Shown: positions 23,481 to 32,106 of the stretch, in pieces
How the letters are laid out: every line of letters begins with the position of its first letter
How positions within the stretch are numbered: position 1 is the stretch's first letter
Assembly (NCBI RefSeq): GCF_019924635.1
Contig: NZ_CP065037.1
Coordinates: forward strand, 2,232,001-2,296,000
Direction of reading: 5' to 3'
Origin: Leifsonia sp. ZF2019
GTDB lineage: Bacteria; Actinomycetota; Actinomycetes; Actinomycetales; Microbacteriaceae
DNA: 64,000 nucleotides
Translations under genes and position numbers: made by a program
The notes under the pieces: generated by a model
What the model saw: only the letters and a program-made list of their open reading frames with translations
What the model was told of the DNA's origin: nothing
Databases searched by the model: none

Positions 23481-25913
23481 TCAGGCAACAGCGGAGTACG
23501 CGACGATGCCCCGGCGGATCGCGTCGAGCGCCTGCCGCGCCGTGCGGCCGACATTTCCGGGAGCGACGAGCGAGAGCTGGTCGAGCAGGTCGATCGTCTG
23601 CTTGGTCCACCGCACGAAGTCACCGGCGGCCATATCCGCCTCCCGCAGCACGGCATCCAGTGCGGCGCCGCGGGCCCACTGGTGCATCGCGAGGGAGAGC
23701 GCTATCGAGGGAGGCTCGCTGCCCGGGAGCCGGTTCTCGCGCTCCAGGTCGTCCAGTCGGCTCCACAGGTCGATCGTGCGGTCGAGAGCCGGCCGGAAGG
23801 CGCCGCGCGGCAGCGACCGCTCGTGCGCGAGGCCCTCGTCACGGCGCGGTTCGAAGACGAGCGCGCAGGCCATCGCGGCCAGGCTCGGCGCGTCGAGTTC
23901 CTTCCACGCTCCGCGGCGCAGGCACTCCGCGACCAGGAGGTCGCGTTCGCCGTAGATGCGCTTCAACGTCCGCCCGTGCACGGTGAGAGCAGTCGTCCCG
24001 TCCTCGTCTACGAGGTACCCGAGTTCCAGCAGCACGTCCGAGACCCGGTCGAACACCTTCGCGACAGCGCCCGTGCGCGACTGGATCTGCGCGCTCAGCC
24101 GGTCGGTCTCGCGCTTGAGCGTCCACCACCGCTCCGCCCAGCGCGCGTGCTTCTCCCGATCCGGGCACCGGTGGCAGGGGTGGTCCTTCATCCGCTTGCG
24201 CAGCGCCGCCAGCTGCCGTTGCCGCTTGTCGCGGTCGGCACGCGACGCGTTGTCCATCTTCGCTCCCTTGCACTCCAGGTCGGTCAGCTCACGGCGGATG
24301 CGCGAGTACTCGCGGAAGTCGCCCAGGTGGCAGGTCATGGCCTCCTCGTACCCGGCGAGGGACTCCTCCTGCTGGCGCACCTTGCGCGCCAGGTCGACCA
24401 CGGCGCGGTCCGCCTGGAACTGGGCGAACGACGACTCGAGGATCTCGCGTGTGCGCACCCGGCCGAACTGGTCGATGAGGTTCACGGCCATGTTGTAGGT
24501 CGGCCGGAAGCTCGAGTTCAGCGGATAGCTGCGCCGGGAGGCCAGCGAGGCCACGGACTGCGGATCGAGCCCGTCTTCCCACTGGATGACAGAGTGCCCC
24601 TCCACATCGATGCCGCGACGACCGGCCCGCCCGGTGAGCTGGGTGTACTCCCCCGGCGTGATGGGCACACGCGCCTCGCCGTTGAACTTCTCCAGCTTCT
24701 CCAGCACCACCGTCCGGGCGGGCATGTTGATGCCGAGCGCGAGGGTCTCGGTGGCGAAGACCACCTTGACCAGCTTGCGCCGGAAGAGCTCCTCGACGAC
24801 CTCCTTGAACGCCGGAAGCATGCCGGCGTGGTGCGCGGCGACCCCGCGCTCCAAGCCTTCCAGCCACTCCCAGTAGCCGAGCACGGCGAGGTCCTCGTCG
24901 AGCAGTGTGCGGCAGCGCTCCTCGACGATCGCGCGGATCTCATCGCGCTCGTGCTTCTCTGTGAGCCGGACGCCGGTCCGCAACGTCTGACGCACCGCAG
25001 CGTCGCAGCCGTTGCGGCTGAAGATGAAGAAGATGGCGGGCAGGAGGTTGCGCTCCCGCAGCAGCTCCACGAATGCGGCACGGTCCATCCGGAACGAGTC
25101 CGGCCGGCCGCCCTTCGAGTGGTAGCGACCCACGTCGCGCGTCTGCCTGCTGCTGAGTGCGCGGCCGCCGTAGCGCGCCATCTGCACCAGCTCCGGGTTC
25201 ACCCGGTTGGTGGTCGCGAGCCCCGACGAGTCGAACAGGTCGATCAGCTTCGACCGCATCAGGATGTGCTGTTCGAGCGGGACCGGCCGCTCCTCCGACA
25301 CGATCACGTCGGTCTGCCCGCGCACGGCCTGCAGCCAGTCGCCGAACTCCTCGGCGTTCGACACCGTGGCGCTGAGCGACACCATCCGCACCTCGGACGG
25401 CAAGTGGATGATGACCTCCTCCCAGACCGCGCCGCGGAAGCGGTCCGCGAGGTAGTGCACCTCGTCCATGACCACGTACGCGAGGTCGGTCAGGAGGTCG
25501 GAGTCGGCGTACAGCATGTTGCGCAGCACTTCGGTCGTCATCACGACGATGCGCGCGTGCGAGTTGACATTGGTGTCGCCCGTGAGCAGGCCGACGGACT
25601 CGGGTCCGTACACGTCGACGAACTCCTGGAACTTCTGGTTGCTGAGCGCCTTCATCGGCGTCGTGTAGAAGACCTTCGCGTTGGCCTCCCGCATCGCCAG
25701 GAACACGGCGAACTCGGCGACGATGGTCTTACCCGCGCCGGTCGGCGCCGCGACGAGAACGCTGCGCCCGGCCTCCAGGCTGGCGCACGCCTCCCGCTGG
25801 AACGGGTCGAGGTCGAACCGCAGGCCGCCGCGGAACGTCTCGATGAGCGGCTGGCTGGCGCGCTGGCGCGAAGCGGCGTAGCGCTCGGCCGGGGAGAGCT
25901 GCTGGTCGGTCAC
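23481..25913 (-). CDS. helY: Mtr4/Ski2-like DEAD/DEAH RNA helicase HelY
   Basis: The 810-residue SF2 helicase has motif I APTGAGKTIVAEFA, Ia TTPMKALSNQK, II MDEVHYL, III SLSATVSN, and motif VI QLTGRAGRRGIDVEG, followed by an arch-less C-terminal region with the Cys/His cluster HPCHRCPDREKH. HelY homologs are thought to act in RNA processing or decay with exoribonucleases. It is last in the conserved pafB-pafC-tatA-tatC-helY order. The start is GTG 25913, 9 nt after tatC. Its 3' end lies close to lnt on the same strand. Confidence 0.92.
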   Translation of the reverse strand: MTDQQLSPAERYAASRQRASQPLIETFRGGLRFDLDPFQREACASLEAGRSVLVAAPTGAGKTIVAEFAVFLAMREANAKVFYTTPMKALSNQKFQEFVDVYGPESVGLLTGDTNVNSHARIVVMTTEVLRNMLYADSDLLTDLAYVVMDEVHYLADRFRGAVWEEVIIHLPSEVRMVSLSATVSNAEEFGDWLQAVRGQTDVIVSEERPVPLEQHILMRSKLIDLFDSSGLATTNRVNPELVQMARYGGRALSSRQTRDVGRYHSKGGRPDSFRMDRAAFVELLRERNLLPAIFFIFSRNGCDAAVRQTLRTGVRLTEKHERDEIRAIVEERCRTLLDEDLAVLGYWEWLEGLERGVAAHHAGMLPAFKEVVEELFRRKLVKVVFATETLALGINMPARTVVLEKLEKFNGEARVPITPGEYTQLTGRAGRRGIDVEGHSVIQWEDGLDPQSVASLASRRSYPLNSSFRPTYNMAVNLIDQFGRVRTREILESSFAQFQADRAVVDLARKVRQQEESLAGYEEAMTCHLGDFREYSRIRRELTDLECKGAKMDNASRADRDKRQRQLAALRKRMKDHPCHRCPDREKHARWAERWWTLKRETDRLSAQIQSRTGAVAKVFDRVSDVLLELGYLVDEDGTTALTVHGRTLKRIYGERDLLVAECLRRGAWKELDAPSLAAMACALVFEPRRDEGLAHERSLPRGAFRPALDRTIDLWSRLDDLERENRLPGSEPPSIALSLAMHQWARGAALDAVLREADMAAGDFVRWTKQTIDLLDQLSLVAPGNVGRTARQALDAIRRGIVAYSAVA

Positions 25914-25922
25914 CCGTCCAGA

Positions 25923-26714
25923 CTATGCCGCCAGCTCGGCCTCCAGCCGATCCGCGGTCTTCGCCACGCGGCGGTCGTGCAGCCAGGCGACGCCGTAGGC
26001 GGCGAAGTACAGCCCGACCATCGGGATCGCCAGCAGGAACATCGAGAGCACGTCGGCCGCCGGCGTCGCGATCGCCGTGAACAGGACGATCAGGATGAGG
26101 GCCCAGCGCCACGACGCGATGATCGACTTCGCGCTCAGGATGCCGATGAAGTTGAACAGCACGAGGAACACCGGCAGCACGAAGGCGATGCCGACGGCGA
26201 GCACCAGCTTCATGATGAAGTCGAAATAGGTCTTCGCCCCGATGATGGCGGCGTCCTGCTCCGGCGCGAAGCTCGTCAGCAGACTCACGATGTGCGGCAC
26301 GAGCAGCCAGCCGACCACACCGCCGGCGATGAACAGCGGCACGGCGGTGAAGAAGAAGCCGAAGGCGTACTTCAGCTCCTTGCGGGTCATCGCGGGGACG
26401 AAGAACGCCCAGATCTGATAGAGCCAGACCGGGCTGGAGATGATGGCGCCGATCGTCACCGCGACCTGCATCTTCAGGTCGAAGGCACCCGTGATGCTGT
26501 CGTAGTTGAGCGTCGCCTCGCGGCCCTGCTGCTCGGCGATCTGCGTGATCGGGCCGCGCAGCGCGTCCATGACGAAATCGGCGAGGAACCAGCCGATGAC
26601 GGCCCCGACGAGGAGCGCGATCGCCGACCGGAAGAGGCGTTTGCGAAGCTCGACGAAGTGCTCTGCGAGCGACATCCGCCCTTCGCGGTTCTTGCCTCGC
26701 TTGGTGGAGGCCAC
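25923..26714 (-). CDS. tatC: Sec-independent protein translocase TatC
   Basis: The 263-residue protein has six membrane segments and the TatC signature: MSLAEHFVELRKRLFRS (the conserved HxxELRxR signal-peptide contact) and the F-x-GN-like loop region around PAMTRKELKY. TatC recognises twin-arginine signal peptides in the cytoplasmic membrane. It lies 4 nt after tatA. A basic N-terminus (STKRGKNREGR) precedes the amphipathic helix. No tatB is present, as is usual for minimal Tat systems, although many actinobacteria carry tatB elsewhere. Confidence 0.96.
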   Translation of the reverse strand: MASTKRGKNREGRMSLAEHFVELRKRLFRSAIALLVGAVIGWFLADFVMDALRGPITQIAEQQGREATLNYDSITGAFDLKMQVAVTIGAIISSPVWLYQIWAFFVPAMTRKELKYAFGFFFTAVPLFIAGGVVGWLLVPHIVSLLTSFAPEQDAAIIGAKTYFDFIMKLVLAVGIAFVLPVFLVLFNFIGILSAKSIIASWRWALILIVLFTAIATPAADVLSMFLLAIPMVGLYFAAYGVAWLHDRRVAKTADRLEAELAA

Positions 26715-26718
26715 CGGG

Positions 26719-26937
26719 TTACGGCTTCGGCTTGGTCTCGGCCGACGAGTCCGCGGCCGTCTCCGGCGAAGCGTCGGCGTCCTTGCCGTCCTTCTTCATC
26801 TCGTTGACCTCGCCCTTGAAGATGCGCATCGACTGGCCGATGCTCTTCGCGAGGGCGGGAAGCTTCGGCGCACCGAAGAGGAGCAGGATCACTGCGAGGA
26901 TGATGAGCAGATGCCATCCGGTGAGTCCACCGAGCAT
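26719..26937 (-). CDS. tatA: Twin-arginine translocase subunit TatA
   Basis: The 72-residue protein has a short N-terminal membrane helix (WHLLIILAVILLLFG), the conserved hinge FGAPKLPALAKSIGQSM and an acidic/lysine-rich tail. It forms the Tat export pore with TatC. Its ATG overlaps the stop of the upstream gene by one base (TAATG), and tatC follows after 4 nt. Confidence 0.96.
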   Translation of the reverse strand: MLGGLTGWHLLIILAVILLLFGAPKLPALAKSIGQSMRIFKGEVNEMKKDGKDADASPETAADSSAETKPKP

Positions 26938-27290
26938 TATGAGGTCCTTCGAGTCACGTGTTCAAAGCGGGAGGGATCGGCTTTGACGAGTAGCTTACCG
27001 CGCCGCACGCGCGCATCCCTGCGAGCTTGCCTTGCGAACTCCTTGTCGGCACGCGACTGCTCGCGTCCGGCGCGCAGTTCGGCGGCGTCGGCGAAGACGG
27101 CGGAGTGGAACGCCTCCTCCTTCAGCTCGTCGGCACGCACCTGGAGCACCTCGGCCTTCTCGATGAGGGCGCCCGCCTCCTTCGCCGCTGCCACCACCTT
27201 CCGGAAGAGGCTCCACGCGAAGTACGCGAGCATGCCGATCAGACCGAGCACCAGCCCGGTCCAGATGAGCAGCCACGACCACCACGGCAT
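26937..27290 (-). CDS. Membrane-anchored protein of unknown function next to tatA
   Basis: The 117-residue protein has one N-terminal membrane helix (about residues 4-27) followed by a long charged helix (VVAAAKEAGALIEKAEVLQVRADELKEEAF) and a basic tail. The topology resembles TatB (one helix plus an amphipathic/coiled cytoplasmic part), but it lacks the FGxP hinge, so I do not call it TatB. It is co-transcribed between pafC and tatA with a one-base overlap with tatA. A link to Tat export is possible from position alone. Confidence 0.7.
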   Translation of the reverse strand: MPWWSWLLIWTGLVLGLIGMLAYFAWSLFRKVVAAAKEAGALIEKAEVLQVRADELKEEAFHSAVFADAAELRAGREQSRADKEFARQARRDARVRRGKLLVKADPSRFEHVTRRTS

Positions 27291-27299
27291 GCGGGAAGC

Positions 27300-28274
27300 C
27301 TACCGGTACCGTGCGGCGCCGGCCGCGGCCCACTCGGCGACGACCCGTCGCGCCTCGGGAGGGTCGAGCACGGTCAGCACGCCGGAGAGGCCGCCGACCA
27401 GGCGCTTCAGCCCGTGGAAGTGCGCGACGCGGACGCTGGTCGTCACGACGCCGTCCCGCTCGATCCGCTCCGCGCCCTCGGGGATGTAGTCCTCGATCAG
27501 CGGGACGGCGGAGGCCGACACCTCGATCCGGACGAGCTGGTCGTCCGGGGTGCCCTCGAACAGCGTCTCGGGGAGCGTGACGTCACCCGGTCGGTAGGTG
27601 ATCGGGACGTCGGTCGCGGTGAGCCCCTCGATGCGGTCGAGCCGGAACGTGCGCAGCGCGGTGCGCGCGTGGTCCCAGCCCCGCAGGTACCAGTCCTGGT
27701 CGATCGACTCCACCCGCAACGGGTCCACTCGCCGGCGCTCCCGCTCGCCGCGCGAGTTGCGGTAGTCGAAGTCGAGCCGGGTGCCGGCGATGACCGCATC
27801 CCGGATCACGGCCAGGGCCTCGTCCGTCTCGGACCGTGCCACCGCCACCTGGCTGGGGGCGGCGGAGGCTCCTCGGGCGAGCTTCGCCATGAGCGAGCCG
27901 ATCACGTCGCGGTCCGCATTCTCGGGCAGGGACGTCAGATACTGCAGTCCGGCGATCAGTGCGGCGGCTTCGCGCGCTGAGAAGCGCGGCGAGTCGTCGA
28001 TGGCGACCTGGTGCGTGAGCACGATGCGGTCGTTGTCCTCGAAGTCGTCCCAGGCGATGTCGAAGAGGTCGCCCGGCTGGTAGGCGTTCGTCTCGCCGGG
28101 GACGCCCGAGACCGCGATCAGGCGCACGGCCTCGCGCAGCTGCTCCGGCTCGACGCCGAAGTGCGCGGCGGCCTCCACCACCGTCACGCGGTCGCGGTCC
28201 ATGAGGTACGGCACGAGGGCGAGCAGGAAAGCGAGCTTGTCCTGCGCCTGCATGGGACGGCGGCGCTCAGCCAT
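27300..28274 (-). CDS. pafC: WYL-domain regulator PafC
   Basis: The 324-residue protein has an N-terminal winged helix (KLAFLLALVPYLMDRDRVTVVEAAAHFGV), a WYL domain (TRLDFDYRNSRGERERRRVDPLRVESIDQDWYLRGWDHAR) and a C-terminal extension. PafB and PafC form a dimeric activator of the LexA-independent DNA-damage response in actinobacteria. Start ATG 28274 has GGAGG 6 nt upstream and lies inside the end of pafB (8 nt overlap), so translation is coupled. Confidence 0.9.
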   Translation of the reverse strand: MAERRRPMQAQDKLAFLLALVPYLMDRDRVTVVEAAAHFGVEPEQLREAVRLIAVSGVPGETNAYQPGDLFDIAWDDFEDNDRIVLTHQVAIDDSPRFSAREAAALIAGLQYLTSLPENADRDVIGSLMAKLARGASAAPSQVAVARSETDEALAVIRDAVIAGTRLDFDYRNSRGERERRRVDPLRVESIDQDWYLRGWDHARTALRTFRLDRIEGLTATDVPITYRPGDVTLPETLFEGTPDDQLVRIEVSASAVPLIEDYIPEGAERIERDGVVTTSVRVAHFHGLKRLVGGLSGVLTVLDPPEARRVVAEWAAAGAARYR

Positions 28275-29298
28275 CGAGGTCCTCCGCTCCGTGCGCGCGG
28301 GCAGTGGCGAGGAGTCGCGCGAGCACCTGCTCGCGCAGCTCGGGCGGCGACACCACCAGCACCTCCGGTCCGAAGCTCGCGAGCTGGTCGGCAAGGATGT
28401 TGATGTCCGAGAAGTTCACCGTCAGCGTGAACGCCTCCCCCGCGTCGTGCTCCGGCACCGCGTCTCCGTATCGCTTGCGCAGGCGCGTCGCCGCGTCCGT
28501 GCCCAGGTCGACGCGGATCTCGGCGACGTTGGCCTCCCAGATGGCGTCCAGATCGGCGAGGGCGCGCTCGGCGAAGCCGTCCCCCTCCGGCTCGAACGTC
28601 CGGGTCGTGACCTTCACCGGGCCGACCATGCGCGACAGCAGGAACGTGCGCGAGCCGTCGGCGTCCTGATCGATGCCCTGCAGGTGCCAGCGCCCCTGGT
28701 GCTGCACGAGGGCCAGCGGTGCGACTGTGCGCAGCCGCGAGGCGGTCTCCCCCGGCTTGAGGTAGGGGAACTGAACGATGGCATGGCGCTCGAGCGCCTG
28801 GCTCAGCGGCTCGAAGGCGGCCTCGCGCACGCGCAGCCGTGGCGCGTAGCCGACCACCGGGTCGTCCGCCTCCACGCCCAGCGACCGCAGCTTCATCAGC
28901 GCGCGCCGAGACTCGCCCGAGAGCGAACCTTCGCGCCACACCGTGGCGGCCAGCCCGAGCAGCGTGATCTCCTCCGGGGAGAACGAGACGTCCTGCGGAA
29001 GGTCGTACGCGCCCTTCGGGATGCGGTAGCGCAGCAGCTGGTTGTTGCCCGACGCCTCGGGCGACTCCACCGTCTCGAGCGGGACCCCGAGCTCGCGGAT
29101 GTCGTCCTTGTCGCGCTCGAACTGGCGCTCGAGGCTGCTGTTGTCGCCATGCGCGACGAAACGCTGCCGGTAGCCCTGGACGGTCGACAGGATCTCGTTC
29201 TTCGTCAGCCCCGCCTCCGTGGCGAGCAGCGCCAGCACGAGGCTGAACAGACGCTCCTCGACGGGGACGCGCGAAGGCGAGGACGGGGTTCGTGGCAC
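28267..29298 (-). CDS. pafB: WYL-domain regulator PafB
   Basis: The 343-residue protein has an N-terminal HTH (LTKNEILSTVQGYRQRF, FERDKDDIRELGVPL) and a WYL domain in which the motif is partly altered (AIVQFPYLKPGETASRLRTVAPLALVQHQGRWHLQGID). With PafC it activates DNA-repair genes, probably on sensing single-stranded DNA. A TAAGAT box at 29305-29310 lies 6 nt before the GTG start with no Shine-Dalgarno, so the operon pafB-pafC-unknown-tatA-tatC-helY probably begins with a leaderless mRNA. Confidence 0.9.
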   Translation of the reverse strand: MPRTPSSPSRVPVEERLFSLVLALLATEAGLTKNEILSTVQGYRQRFVAHGDNSSLERQFERDKDDIRELGVPLETVESPEASGNNQLLRYRIPKGAYDLPQDVSFSPEEITLLGLAATVWREGSLSGESRRALMKLRSLGVEADDPVVGYAPRLRVREAAFEPLSQALERHAIVQFPYLKPGETASRLRTVAPLALVQHQGRWHLQGIDQDADGSRTFLLSRMVGPVKVTTRTFEPEGDGFAERALADLDAIWEANVAEIRVDLGTDAATRLRKRYGDAVPEHDAGEAFTLTVNFSDINILADQLASFGPEVLVVSPPELREQVLARLLATARAHGAEDLDG

Positions 29299-29318
29299 CC
29301 GTCCATCTTAGTCCGGGA

Positions 29319-30218
29319 CTACTTGACTCCGAGGATGTCGACGACCCAGGCGGCGGCCGGGAAATTGCCGTCCTTCGGGGTCTCGACGACGACCTGCGAG
29401 CCGACCTTCTTGCCCACGAGCTCCCTGAGCATCGCCTGCGGGAGCACGGAGCTCGACTGCTGCTGCAGCGAGCTGGAGCCGGTGCTCATGTCCACCAGGT
29501 CGGGCGAGGTCGTCCAGCTGCTGGTCACGACGTTCTTCTCCTCCCAGCCCACGGCCGTGTACTGCAGGACGACCTGGCTGTCCTTCGCGACCGCCGCGCC
29601 ATCGCCCTCCTTGAGGAGTTCGCTGCGCACAGCGGTCGGCGCGGAGCCGGACGGGATCGTGATGCCCGGCTGACCGGTCGGCGCGAGCACCACGGTCGGG
29701 AAGCCGGACACCGCGGGACGCACCGCGCCGTTCGCTGCGGGGAGGAACGCCTTGACGACGTCGATGACGTAGATCGGCGAGGGCGAGCCCGTACCCTCCT
29801 GCGCACCCGAGTCCTTCGGGGAGACGACGATCGCGACCCGCGAGCCGACCGGGGCGCACAGGAGGCCTTTGCCGATGGCGTCGGTGCCGGTCGCGTAGAG
29901 CTGCGTCGATGAGCTGCTGCCGGCGACCTCGCCGGTCTCGCCGTTGACCACGCTGTACGTGATCTCGAGCATCTGGTTGCGCTGCACCTTCTCGCCCGTT
30001 CCCTCGGTGAGGATGGTCCGCTGCGAGGTGCTGGTGTCCACCGGGGCCGGGACCTCCACCTTCGGCGTCGCGCCGATCTTCCCGGTCGCGGAGACCAGGT
30101 CGGAGGCCTTGCCCGACGGGAGTGCCCCGTCGCAGCTCGCGTTCGGGTTCGACGAACAGCCGGTGAGCACGACGGCGGCAAGGCCGGCGGCCACGACGAG
30201 TGCGGTAGCTCTGCGCAC
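29319..30218 (-). CDS. FKBP-type peptidyl-prolyl isomerase lipoprotein
   Basis: The 299-residue protein starts at GTG 30218 (GAGGA upstream) with a lipoprotein signal peptide: basic RR, a hydrophobic stretch and lipobox VLTGC, so it is exported and lipid-anchored. Two FKBP-like domains follow: the first, around LEITYSVVNGETGEVAGSS to LLCAPVGSRVAIVVSP, is degenerate; the second, VVLQYTAVGWEEKNVVTSSW to VVDILGV, is closer to the family. It likely folds exported proteins. It sits between pafB and trmI, all on the same strand, with a 64-nt gap to trmI. Confidence 0.85.
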   Translation of the reverse strand: MRRATALVVAAGLAAVVLTGCSSNPNASCDGALPSGKASDLVSATGKIGATPKVEVPAPVDTSTSQRTILTEGTGEKVQRNQMLEITYSVVNGETGEVAGSSSSTQLYATGTDAIGKGLLCAPVGSRVAIVVSPKDSGAQEGTGSPSPIYVIDVVKAFLPAANGAVRPAVSGFPTVVLAPTGQPGITIPSGSAPTAVRSELLKEGDGAAVAKDSQVVLQYTAVGWEEKNVVTSSWTTSPDLVDMSTGSSSLQQQSSSVLPQAMLRELVGKKVGSQVVVETPKDGNFPAAAWVVDILGVK

Positions 30219-30282
30219 GGGTCCTCTTTCGATGCGATCGGTGGGGAGGTCGCGAGGCGCGAAGACCTCACGACCTCTCATG

Positions 30283-31302
30283 CTAGTCGACGGTCGGGGC
30301 GTCCTCGTCCGCACCGGCGGCGTCGCGCGCCTTGGCGAGCCCGGCACTCGTCGACGCCTCCCGCATCCGCTTGCGGAGGCTCTTCGGGCTGGACTCCCGC
30401 TCGCCGAGGGCGCCCGGCGTCCAGGCCTCGACGTCTTCGTCGGAGTAGTCGCTCTTGGAGGGCCGCCGCTTGAGCTCGGGGAGCACGGTGCCGGGAGCCA
30501 GCCGCCGCGCCGTCAGCAGGAAGCCGGTGTGCGCGATCATCCGGTGGTCCGGGCGCACGGCGAGCCCCTCGACGTGCCAGCCGCGCACCATCGTCTCGCT
30601 CGACTGCGGGTGCGTGTAGTGGCCGGTGGCGCGGATCGCCTCGGCGACGCGGGAGAGCTGGGTCACGGTGGCGACGTAGCAGATGACCACCCCACCCGGC
30701 TTGAGAGCGGTGGTCACAGCGTCGAGGGTCTCCCACGGCGCGAGCATGTCGAGCACGACGCGGTCGACGGTCCCCGGCTCGACGGCCGCGGGCAGCGCCT
30801 CCTGGAGGTCGCCGACGGTGACGGACCAGTTCTCCGGGTCGGAGCCGAGGAAGGTGGCCGCGTTGTCGCGGGCGACGTCGGCGAACTCCTCGCGGCGCTC
30901 GAACGAGTGCAGGCGGCCCTCCGGACCGATCGCGCGCAGGATCCACAGCGAGAGGGCGCCCGAGCCGACACCGGCCTCGACCACCGTCGCTCCCGGGAAG
31001 ATGTCGGCCAGCGCCAGGATCTGCGCGGCGTCCTTCGGGTACACGATGGCCGCGCCGCGCGGCATCGACATGACGAAGTCGGTCAGCAGCGGGCGCAGCG
31101 CCAGATGCTCGACGCCGGCATTGTTCGTGACGACCGAGCCGTCCGGCAGGCCGATGATAGCGTCGTGCTCCAGCACGCCGCGGTGGCTGTGGAACAGCTT
31201 GCCCGGGACCAGTGTGATGGTGTTCATCCGGTTCTTCGGGCCGGTCAGCTGCACGCGGTCGCCCGCACGGAAGGGCCCGGAACTGCGGGGGGTCTCGTTC
31301 AT
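30283..31302 (-). CDS. trmI: tRNA (adenine-58-N1)-methyltransferase
   Basis: The 339-residue SAM-dependent enzyme has an N-terminal beta domain and a Rossmann methyltransferase with ATVVEAGVGSGALSLWILRAIG (motif I) and RVVLDMLAPWE (motif IV), the TrmI pattern known from the M. tuberculosis homolog. It methylates A58 in the T-loop of tRNA. The C-terminal tail is charged and dispensable-looking. It lies 6 nt after the HAD gene, in one leftward transcript. Confidence 0.93.
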   Translation of the reverse strand: MNETPRSSGPFRAGDRVQLTGPKNRMNTITLVPGKLFHSHRGVLEHDAIIGLPDGSVVTNNAGVEHLALRPLLTDFVMSMPRGAAIVYPKDAAQILALADIFPGATVVEAGVGSGALSLWILRAIGPEGRLHSFERREEFADVARDNAATFLGSDPENWSVTVGDLQEALPAAVEPGTVDRVVLDMLAPWETLDAVTTALKPGGVVICYVATVTQLSRVAEAIRATGHYTHPQSSETMVRGWHVEGLAVRPDHRMIAHTGFLLTARRLAPGTVLPELKRRPSKSDYSDEDVEAWTPGALGERESSPKSLRKRMREASTSAGLAKARDAAGADEDAPTVD

Positions 31303-31308
31303 CGGTGC

Positions 31309-32019
31309 CTATGCCTCCGGGGTCTGGGTGCGGGCCGCGGCGACCGCGGCGATGTCGTCGGCCGTGCGCCCGGCCAGGGTGGTCCACAGAACGTGCTCGT
31401 CCGACTCCGGCAGCGGCACGATGTGCGGCACGCCGATCGCCATGGCCCCGGAGGCGACGGCCGAGGTCAGCCCGACGATCGAGTCCTCGATCGCCACGAC
31501 GTCGCGCACGTCGACGCCGAGCAGGCCGGCGGCACGCAGGTAGGGCTCGGGATGCGGCTTCGGCTGCTCCACCTCGTCGCCGCTGACGATGAGGTCGAAC
31601 GCCTCGAAGGGAATCTGCGCGACGATCTGCTCCGCCATGCGCCGCACCGACATGGTGACGAGCGCGGTGGGCACACCGCTCGCCCGAAGCGACGAGAGCA
31701 GCTCCTGCGCTCCCGGACGCCACGGCACGCCGAGTGTCTCGAGCTTGTGCTGCACCTGGTCGGTCAGCCAGGAGACGATCGCGTCGGGCTCCATCGCCAC
31801 GCCGTTCGCCCGCAGGATCTCGGCGGACGTCCACAGCCCCTGGCCGACCAGCTGGAGCGCCTTCTCGTGCGTCCAGGATCCGCCGAACGAGGCGACGAGC
31901 TCCTCCTCCGCGGCCATCCAGTACGGCTCGGTGTCGACCAGCGTCCCGTCCATGTCCCAGAGCACGGCGGCCGGGAGGAGCGAGCGGTCGGAGGCGGTGG
32001 CGGGGGTCGGAACGGTCAC
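31309..32019 (-). CDS. HAD-superfamily phosphatase (beta-phosphoglucomutase-like)
   Basis: The 236-residue protein has motif I VLWDMDGTLVDTEPYW, motif II ALVTMSVRR, motif III K in VEQPKPHPEPYL and motif IV AIEDSIVG, with the alpha-helical cap of subfamily IA. It is a cytosolic phosphatase or phosphomutase of unknown substrate. TAGACT at 32028-32033 is 8 nt before the GTG start without a Shine-Dalgarno, so the transcript is probably leaderless. It is the first gene of the HAD-trmI unit, divergent from the PAC2 gene. Confidence 0.88.
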   Translation of the reverse strand: MTVPTPATASDRSLLPAAVLWDMDGTLVDTEPYWMAAEEELVASFGGSWTHEKALQLVGQGLWTSAEILRANGVAMEPDAIVSWLTDQVQHKLETLGVPWRPGAQELLSSLRASGVPTALVTMSVRRMAEQIVAQIPFEAFDLIVSGDEVEQPKPHPEPYLRAAGLLGVDVRDVVAIEDSIVGLTSAVASGAMAIGVPHIVPLPESDEHVLWTTLAGRTADDIAAVAAARTQTPEA

Positions 32020-32106
32020 GGGCCACAAGTCTATCCGTACGCGCTCGGGCCTATTCTGGTGGGGAGGCGGTCGAACGGCCGCCACGAGAGGACCAGGTAG
32101 AGCTCA

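Noticed and set aside
23319..26807. A 1162-codon open frame on the plus strand
   Set aside because: Antisense to helY and tatC. Low-complexity R/H/E/D-rich sequence with no domain.
26937..27290. tatB assignment
   Set aside because: Topology is similar, but the FGxP hinge typical of TatA/TatB is missing.
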